Below, one piece after another: positions 44,114-48,484 of a stretch of 48,484 nucleotides of DNA (the stretch's first letter is position 1; each line of letters starts with the position of its first letter). The DNA lies in NCBI GenBank assembly GCA_964453435.1, contig CAYVQZ010000044.1, positions 1-48,484 of the forward strand, in the 5' to 3' direction. The notes under the pieces were generated by a model that saw nothing but the letters and a program-made list of their open reading frames with translations, had not been told where the DNA came from and did no database searches. This stretch comes from CAYVQZ01 sp964453435. Its GTDB lineage: Bacteria; Abyssobacteria; SURF-5. The translations under genes and the position numbers were made by a program.

Positions 44114-45355
44114 ATGCCGCCAAAAGGCAAAGCGATGATTGTGTCGGTGGGCAGGACACCGGAACCGATTGCGGAGACAATTGCGAGAGGCCGCCCGAAA
44201 TTCGTCTGCTTCTTCGCGTCGCAGCAGAGCCTCGAGGAGATACCCCGCGCGCTCGAACTGCTGCGCCAAAAGAAGCCGAATATCCGGTTCGATAATTACA
44301 AGGTCGTCGTCGACAGGGAAGACGACCTCGAGCACTGCTACCGAAAGGCGCTCGAATGCGCCGACAAAGTGTCGGAGCTGAACTATCCTCCGGACAAGGT
44401 GATTGTCGACTACACCGGCGGCACGAAAACCATCACGGCCGCACTGGCGCTTGCGACCGTGAACCGCGGGTTCTCATTCTCGGCGGTCGGCGGACAGAGA
44501 AAAGGCCCGACGGTTGTCACCGGCAAGGAAAAGGTGTTCCTCAAGGAAGACCCGTGGAAACTGTTCGCCGTCGAGGAACGGCGCCACCTCATGAACGAGT
44601 GGAACGCGTTTCATTTCGGGGCCGCGAGACGCGTTGCCGGACAAATTGCGGCAAGGCTCTCGTATCCGGAAAGCCACCTGTTTCAAACCGTCGCCGGGCT
44701 GGCAGAGGCGTATCGCGTGTGGGACGTCTTCGACCATAAGGCCGCGCTGAAGAGTTTGGGGGAGGAATCGAAGAAACTCGACGAGCTGGGCCAGCATTTT
44801 AAGTATGTTCGAGATTTCGGCAAGCGGGTGAAGGAAAACCTGGCGTTCCTGCGACGGATGGCCGGGGAGACGAACGGATTCAAACAACTCGGACACGCCA
44901 CGGTGGCCGACCTGCTCTCGAACGCTCGGCGCCGCGCGTTCGAACACAAGCACGACGACGCGGTGGCGAGAGTGTACAGGGCCGTCGAGATGATTGGGCA
45001 GGTGGCCTTTCTTGATAAGTTCAAAACAGACACCGGCAAGGTGAAACCGGAGGCGCTGCCGGAAGACCTGAGGGAAGAGTATACCAACAAATACTTTGAC
45101 TCGCGCAGCGGAGTCATCAAGCTCGGCCTTCATGCCACCTTCAGGGCGCTCGCCCGAGTCGAACACGCCGCCGGGCGCAGGTATATGGACAAGCAGGATG
45201 ACCTGTCCAACTTGCTTTCCGCCCGGAACGGCTCCATCCTCGCGCACGGGACCGCAAGCGTCAAACCGGAAACCTTCGAGAAATTCCACGCGCTCGTTCG
45301 CGATACCTTTCGGGTCAAAGAGGAAATCACGTTTCCCGGCATCGACTGGTGGTAG
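44114..45355 (+). CDS. Csm6-like CARF-HEPN ribonuclease (TIGR02710-type)
   Basis: 413 residues. The N-terminal CARF domain begins MIVSVGRTPEPIAE and carries the ligand-loop motif VDYTGGTKTIT (T101-K105). The helical C-terminal half ends in a HEPN motif, SARNGSILAHG, giving R371-x6-H378. Such proteins cut RNA when cyclic oligoadenylate made by Cas10 binds the CARF domain. It starts at ATG 44114 after GAGAGG; ATG 44135 is an alternative. Unusually, it lies downstream of the array, separated from the csm genes. Cas10 here keeps GGDD, so signalling between the two is plausible. Confidence 0.9.
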   Translation: MPPKGKAMIVSVGRTPEPIAETIARGRPKFVCFFASQQSLEEIPRALELLRQKKPNIRFDNYKVVVDREDDLEHCYRKALECADKVSELNYPPDKVIVDYTGGTKTITAALALATVNRGFSFSAVGGQRKGPTVVTGKEKVFLKEDPWKLFAVEERRHLMNEWNAFHFGAARRVAGQIAARLSYPESHLFQTVAGLAEAYRVWDVFDHKAALKSLGEESKKLDELGQHFKYVRDFGKRVKENLAFLRRMAGETNGFKQLGHATVADLLSNARRRAFEHKHDDAVARVYRAVEMIGQVAFLDKFKTDTGKVKPEALPEDLREEYTNKYFDSRSGVIKLGLHATFRALARVEHAAGRRYMDKQDDLSNLLSARNGSILAHGTASVKPETFEKFHALVRDTFRVKEEITFPGIDWW

Positions 45356-45637
45356 GTGGAAAATAAAGGTCTACGCATTTGACAAGGACCGCCCCACGGA
45401 GCGAGAATATCGCTCCAAAAAATCCCCCGATGCAGACGCTCCTGACCTCGATACCTCTGGCAAAAGAAAGAAAATCGAACTCGACCGTACAGACACCGCA
45501 GGGGGGCATGAATGCTGGCCAAAGCTTGGCTGCTTCAGAAAAGACCGTACTGTGTTCCCGGGCTTCAAGTCGGTCGAGAAGCTCAGGAAAAGAATGGGTT
45601 TGTCAAATGCGTAGACCTGACCCCCTTTATTTTCCAC
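45356..45637. mobile_element. MITE-like element with terminal inverted repeats
   Basis: The left end 45356-45385 (GTGGAAAATAAA then GGTCTACGCATTTGACAA) is repeated inverted at the right end 45600-45637, where an extra 8 bp (GGGGGTCA on the minus strand) separates the two parts. No transposase is inside; the interior (45386-45599) has an open frame without a start codon that ends RMGLSNA. The right end is also present, alone, at about 35973-36030. The left end begins right after the csm6-like stop and the right end contains the ATG of the next gene. Confidence 0.65.
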
Positions 45638-46080
45638 GCCCGAAAGAGATAGCCGCTCAAATATACAAGAACATCTCGGAGGACCAACCCGACCTTCTCC
45701 GGCGCTACGACCCTGATTTCTTCGACTCGACAAAGCCCTACGACACATGCAATATTCCCCAAGAAGGTCATCCCGAACCATACTCCGACATGTTCGCAGC
45801 ACAGGGCGTTCAATTCACAAAAGGACGAAAGAAGACTGGCTTCATCGAAACGCGTCACGCGGCCCAAAGCGACCTCATAAGCCTCCTGGTGAATTCCGGC
45901 GTGCGCGGACTTGTCCGCATTCCTCTCACCGAAGATGACTGCCGCTCGCTCCTGCGCGAATACGAACGCTTCATCCAAAACCGCAACACCCGCATCTGGC
46001 AGCTCATCGAAGAACGCACCACCGACGAAGACCTGCAACAGAAGATATACGATGCGCTCCGGTCTTTGCTTCATTCTTAG
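45607..46080 (+). CDS. Hypothetical protein, start inside a repeat end
   Basis: 157 residues from ATG 45607. The family is not recognised. The body looks like a real protein: EIAAQIYKNISEDQPDLLRRYDPDFFD, then FETR-like patches and helical, charged segments up to LLHS. The first nine residues MRRPDPLYF are encoded by the right end of the MITE-like element and equal the start of cas6 (MRRPDPPFF). The gene may therefore be a truncated or re-started version of a longer ancestor. It follows the csm6-like gene on the same strand. Possible link to defence by position only. Confidence 0.55.
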   Translation: MRRPDPLYFPRPKEIAAQIYKNISEDQPDLLRRYDPDFFDSTKPYDTCNIPQEGHPEPYSDMFAAQGVQFTKGRKKTGFIETRHAAQSDLISLLVNSGVRGLVRIPLTEDDCRSLLREYERFIQNRNTRIWQLIEERTTDEDLQQKIYDALRSLLHS

Positions 46081-46112
46081 CGAGTATTAGAACCACTTTG
46101 CTCCCGTGCAGG

Positions 46113-46922
46113 CTACTCTTTGATTTCGGCCAATCGACTGAGGAATTGTTTTACTTCCTCCTCTATATCTACCCGAAAGAGTGGGCACGCCATCTCCATA
46201 CCAGTCAAGAGGAAATGGGCTGCACTAAGCAAATTCATTACTGTGTTCCTGTCGTCCCATCCGTGCTTGAGCTCTACGATGTCACCTTCTTGATTCGTCT
46301 CCATGTACGTTCTGATGCACGTAGGGGAGGAATGAATCGCCTCACTAGAATAGCGGCACACGGAATTATAATAGAGGGAAAGCCCAACCCTCTTTGCCAG
46401 CTTATCAACATGGAAGTCCCCACTCTTCACTCCTTCATCATCCATCCGTTTACGCATGGATTCAAGACTCGACCGCAGCTTCGAAATGAATTCATGAGAA
46501 GCATATTCCCTCAGCGAGGGAAGGGCATCAGATGGGGAATCATGAACCACTTGCACCGTCCTTAACTGATTCGAGAATTCTTTGAAGGCAAAATACAGAA
46601 AGAAAAACTCCCGATGCTGGCAACATACGGCTAAGAGAATGAGGGCCTCAAGGACAGCCCTTGACTGAACGGACGTTTCTTCTCTGAAACCATGGCTAGT
46701 CAACAGAATAACGGCCTGGAACCCCTCCAATATCCTTGTAAAGAGTATCGCCGCCACAATCTCCTGAAAATCCCGGTTGTGAACCACAAATTCCGACTTC
46801 ACTTTGTGAGCCGAACTATTGATTTCGGTACAAAGACCAAATAGGTCTTGGTGCTTCTTCACGATCTGCTGTGACGCTATTATTGCTTCTTTTCCAAGAA
46901 ATCCATTCGTCTCGAAACTCAT
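46113..46922 (-). CDS. DUF5677-like helical protein
   Basis: 269 residues, mostly alpha-helical and not a membrane protein. The pattern ILFTRILEGFQAVILLTSHGFREETSVQSRAVLEALILL, followed by a tyrosine- and histidine-containing middle (KLAKRVGLSLYYNSVCRYSSEAIHSS) and a further helical tail, resembles the DUF5677 family of unknown function. The second half has NSVCRYSSEAIH, the usual conserved site. The gene lies alone on the minus strand, close to CRISPR-associated genes, and has lower GC than the cas operon. Family call by pattern only. Confidence 0.6.
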   Translation of the reverse strand: MSFETNGFLGKEAIIASQQIVKKHQDLFGLCTEINSSAHKVKSEFVVHNRDFQEIVAAILFTRILEGFQAVILLTSHGFREETSVQSRAVLEALILLAVCCQHREFFFLYFAFKEFSNQLRTVQVVHDSPSDALPSLREYASHEFISKLRSSLESMRKRMDDEGVKSGDFHVDKLAKRVGLSLYYNSVCRYSSEAIHSSPTCIRTYMETNQEGDIVELKHGWDDRNTVMNLLSAAHFLLTGMEMACPLFRVDIEEEVKQFLSRLAEIKE

Positions 46923-47008
46923 CTCAAATGTCTCCGTTGGTGATCAAATATATCGCGACTAAGTTGAAGAATAGCAAGGTGCCGGGCAAGGGCTTAAGGA
47001 GCTACACT

Positions 47009-47176
47009 TCACGACTTGTTACAGGTTCCAGCTTTCTCTTTCGCCTTACACTCGTTGTCCAATTCTCCGGAAGTGGGCTTTGTATGTCTTACCTCGTAAT
47101 TGGAAGTTGGCCAGTTACTGCAGTTTCGGCACCAATGCCAAACATCGCTGCCTCTTTTGCGTCGATATTCTACCAT
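47009..47176 (-). CDS. Small CxxC protein (55 residues)
   Basis: A short gene with ATG at 47176 and TGA at 47009-47011. It is preceded by a strong GGAGG ribosome site 8 bp before the ATG. The product begins MVEYRRKRGSDVWHWCRNCS, continues NWPTSNYEVRHTKPTSGELD and ends ECKAKEKAGTCNKS. The WCRNC motif and two later cysteines could make a small zinc site. Proteins of this sort, with HWCxNCSNWP, occur widely among bacteria as uncharacterised small proteins, by my recollection. It lies 206 bp downstream of tRNA-Trp on the same strand. The plus-strand frame across this region is a shadow. Confidence 0.75.
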   Translation of the reverse strand: MVEYRRKRGSDVWHWCRNCSNWPTSNYEVRHTKPTSGELDNECKAKEKAGTCNKS

Positions 47177-47382
47177 CTTTTGTACCTCCTAAGTTATCTC
47201 AAGCCAGCCCGGCTCCTTAGCCAATGCGCACTTACTGAGGTTGAGAACTGAGGTGTGGTGATGAAGGCGAGTGCTGGAAAGGAATTCTAAATTCGCCAGA
47301 TCTGTTGACAAGAGACGACGCAAGTGATATAATAACAACGACATAGGCTCTTATCCCCTAGTAGGGTATTAGCTTGTGTGAA

Positions 47383-47457
47383 TGGTGGAGGCGCCGGGCT
47401 TCGAACCCGGAAGGCCCGATTTGGAGTCGGGGAGTTGACCTGTTAACCTACGCCCCC
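47383..47457 (-). tRNA. tRNA-Trp (CCA anticodon)
   Basis: Read on the minus strand: acceptor stem GGGGGCG / CGCCTCC (one G-U), D arm GGTT / AACT, anticodon stem CCCGA / TCGGG with loop CTCCAAA (anticodon CCA), variable CCTT, T arm CCGGG-TTCGAAG-CCCGG, discriminator A, and an encoded CCA end. It lies 14 bp after the terminator of the winged-helix gene. Confidence 0.95.
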
Positions 47458-47471
47458 ACCGCGGAATTTTT

Positions 47472-47501
47472 GAAAAGCCGCGCCCGCCAGCGCGGCTTTT
47501 C
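47472..47501 (-). terminator. Rho-independent terminator of the winged-helix gene
   Basis: A perfect 12-bp stem GAAAAGCCGCGC / GCGCGGCTTTTC with a 6-nt loop. It begins inside the stop codon of the minus-strand gene, and the stem ends in a TTTT run on either strand. Confidence 0.8.
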
Positions 47502-47979
47502 AATCGGTTTCTCTGTCCGCTGCGACTTCATCTTTCTTTATTAACCCAAACCGATTCATCCCGTCATATTTTCTACAGAAGAATCTTTCGGGGTGTCGCT
47601 TCAACGTCGTGGTCAAAATCGTTGTCGGGCTTGTCTTGCCTTTGAAGACTCTCCCTCTTTCAGCGAGGGCATCAACAATTTCTCTCGCTGTGAGCATTCG
47701 ACTCGCGCTTTTCATAATCTCCGCGCTCGCGTCCGCAATGCTCTTCTTTGAGGGGGGCGGCCCCTTCAAAAAATTTGGCTTCTTCCCCGTGCTCTTGTAC
47801 CCAGCCACAAGCAGCTCTGCCAACCAAACTTGCCGCTCTACCATCTCACGCTTCTTATCAACCTCTCGGAGCCGTCTTTCTAACTCACTAGATTCCTTCG
47901 TTACTTCAGCTAACTGCGATCTCGCCGCGTCCAAGACCTGCTGGACCTCCTCCAATGTCTTTGCGTCCAATTCCGCCAT
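47500..47979 (-). CDS. Coiled-coil + winged-helix (HARE-HTH-like) protein
   Basis: 159 residues from ATG 47979, chosen for its strong GGGAGG ribosome site; the frame extends to 48012. Residues 1-60 form a coiled coil (LEEVQQVLDAARSQLAEVTK and ELERRLREVDKKREMVERQV). After a basic proline-containing linker, residues about 85-155 make a winged helix of the HARE-HTH type (RMLTAREIVDALAERGRVFK, then TTILTTTLKRHPERFFCRK and NRFGLI). Proteins of this kind are probably DNA-binding regulators or components of defence and restriction modules. It has a perfect consensus promoter, a palindrome in its leader and its own terminator, so it is a stand-alone, possibly autoregulated unit. Confidence 0.8.
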   Translation of the reverse strand: MAELDAKTLEEVQQVLDAARSQLAEVTKESSELERRLREVDKKREMVERQVWLAELLVAGYKSTGKKPNFLKGPPPSKKSIADASAEIMKSASRMLTAREIVDALAERGRVFKGKTSPTTILTTTLKRHPERFFCRKYDGMNRFGLIKKDEVAADRETD

Positions 47980-47990
47980 CGCAAACCTCC

Positions 47991-48002
47991 CTTCTCGAGA
48001 AG
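47991..48002. promoter_or_regulatory. Palindrome in the leader of the winged-helix gene
   Basis: CTTCTCGAGAAG is a perfect 12-bp palindrome between the promoter and the ribosome site of the minus-strand gene. It could be an operator for the encoded protein. Confidence 0.4.
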
Positions 48003-48012
48003 AATGATTCAA

Positions 48013-48484
48013 ACATAAACATAACTATATTATACACGCGGTGTTGTGTTTTGTCAAGCCCCCGAACATTGCGTACTCAAGAGTAGCTGTAAGTCTTTAT
48101 TATTAAGCATATTACGTCCTAAATAATTTCGGAAAACGCCCAAACAAAGGTTGGCAAGGGAATACAATACCCAAAAAATGAGATCCTCAAAACGGACATA
48201 TCTTGTAGTATTTATTAATGCCTACCATATATGTATAGTTAGTACCTCAAACATCTACACAGTGGCAAAGTACATACATGAATTTATGACCATTTGAGAG
48301 CGGCGAAGTAGAGCGTAAGGCTATCAAGTAGGTGACTACGTAAGGTCGTCAATTGCCTTGCAGTGTGTGACTGTTAAGTGTATCACCTTGTAAGGCCATC
48401 AAATATCAGGGGTATCCGGGGTCACCCATTTAAAGGCGCCCCTGTCAAGTAGACATACCAATTTCTTTCGCAAAAATGTCTTTT
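48013..48484. other. AT-rich right-end intergenic region
   Basis: No gene is seen. It contains the strong minus-strand promoter and, at 48315-48402, a short motif GTAAGGnnnTCAA repeated at 48315, 48340 and 48390 (spacings of 25 and 50). The window ends here. Confidence 0.5.
48029..48057 (-). promoter_or_regulatory. Perfect consensus sigma-70 promoter
   Basis: On the minus strand TTGACA (48052-48057), 17-bp spacer, TATAAT (48029-48034): a full match to the consensus in both hexamers. It drives the winged-helix gene, with a leader of about 45 nt. Confidence 0.9.

Noticed and set aside
43070..44130. Long minus-strand frames across the CRISPR array (SLFHQGNVSH repeats)
   Set aside because: They are translations of the CRISPR repeats, including unknown bases.
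45357..45614. 85-codon plus-strand frame ending in RMGLSNA inside the MITE-like element
   Set aside because: No start codon in the proper place, begins at the element's terminal repeat, and no recognisable family. Treated as element interior.
46871..47251. 126-codon plus-strand frame
   Set aside because: Overlaps the starts of a DUF5677-like gene and the 55-residue protein on the minus strand and has no ribosome site or recognisable content.

Overview
The window is a GC-rich bacterial chromosomal scaffold. Genes are compact, Shine-Dalgarno-led, and several promoters are close to the sigma-70 consensus. The gene content is that of a free-living, probably Gram-negative, uncultured environmental bacterium: hybrid histidine kinases, HDOD proteins, hydantoinase/acetone-carboxylase family enzymes, a UroD-type methyltransferase relative, KatG and a type III CRISPR system. 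No ribosomal protein or rRNA marker is present, so I do not assign a phylum. A 100-N gap lies inside the CRISPR array, with the same 55 bp on both of its sides. This indicates a draft short-read assembly, probably from a metagenome.

Layout. 0.4-7.3 kb: a Cys-rich DUF3795 protein, a stand-alone receiver protein, an exported HEAT-repeat protein with a small histidine kinase and a short unknown protein, and a divergent ChbG/HpnK-type deacetylase + GT-C glycosyltransferase pair. 7.8-16.6 kb: a tandem duplication of a hyuA-hyuB pair behind a near-consensus promoter; both HyuB copies carry an SCP2-like C-terminal tail. 16.8-25.3 kb: a GAF-GAF hybrid kinase with an HDOD protein, an M20 amidohydrolase, a second HDOD protein and a COG2509-type FAD dehydrogenase, separated by copies of a dispersed intergenic repeat family. 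25.3-30.5 kb: a UroD-family protein, a GT4 glycosyltransferase, a ParB-domain protein and a spore-photoproduct-lyase-like radical SAM protein. The last three overlap by 4 nt. The uroD-glycosyltransferase junction is interrupted by a HEPN/MNT toxin-antitoxin pair flanked by an exact 118-bp direct repeat of the uroD 3' end. 30.8-35.2 kb: an AT-richer GNAT-like gene, then perR-like fur and katG.

36.0-45.4 kb is a type III-A CRISPR-Cas locus in the order cas6, cas10/csm1, csm2, csm3, csm4, cas1, cas2, array (11 repeats), csm6-like CARF-HEPN nuclease. There is no csm5. Cas10 keeps both its HD and GGDD motifs and the Csm6-like protein keeps a CARF TGGTK motif and an R-x6-H HEPN motif, so cyclic-oligoadenylate signalling looks intact. 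A 282-bp MITE-like element follows, and a related repeat end sits over the start of cas6.

The right end holds a small unknown protein, a DUF5677-like protein, a 55-residue CxxC protein, tRNA-Trp, and a coiled-coil + winged-helix regulator behind a perfect consensus promoter and a palindrome. The most unusual items are the HEPN/MNT insertion with its target-derived direct repeat, the uroD-GT-ParB-SPL operon, the III-A locus without csm5, the repeat ends that supply start codons, and the duplicated HyuA/HyuB-SCP2 cassette.
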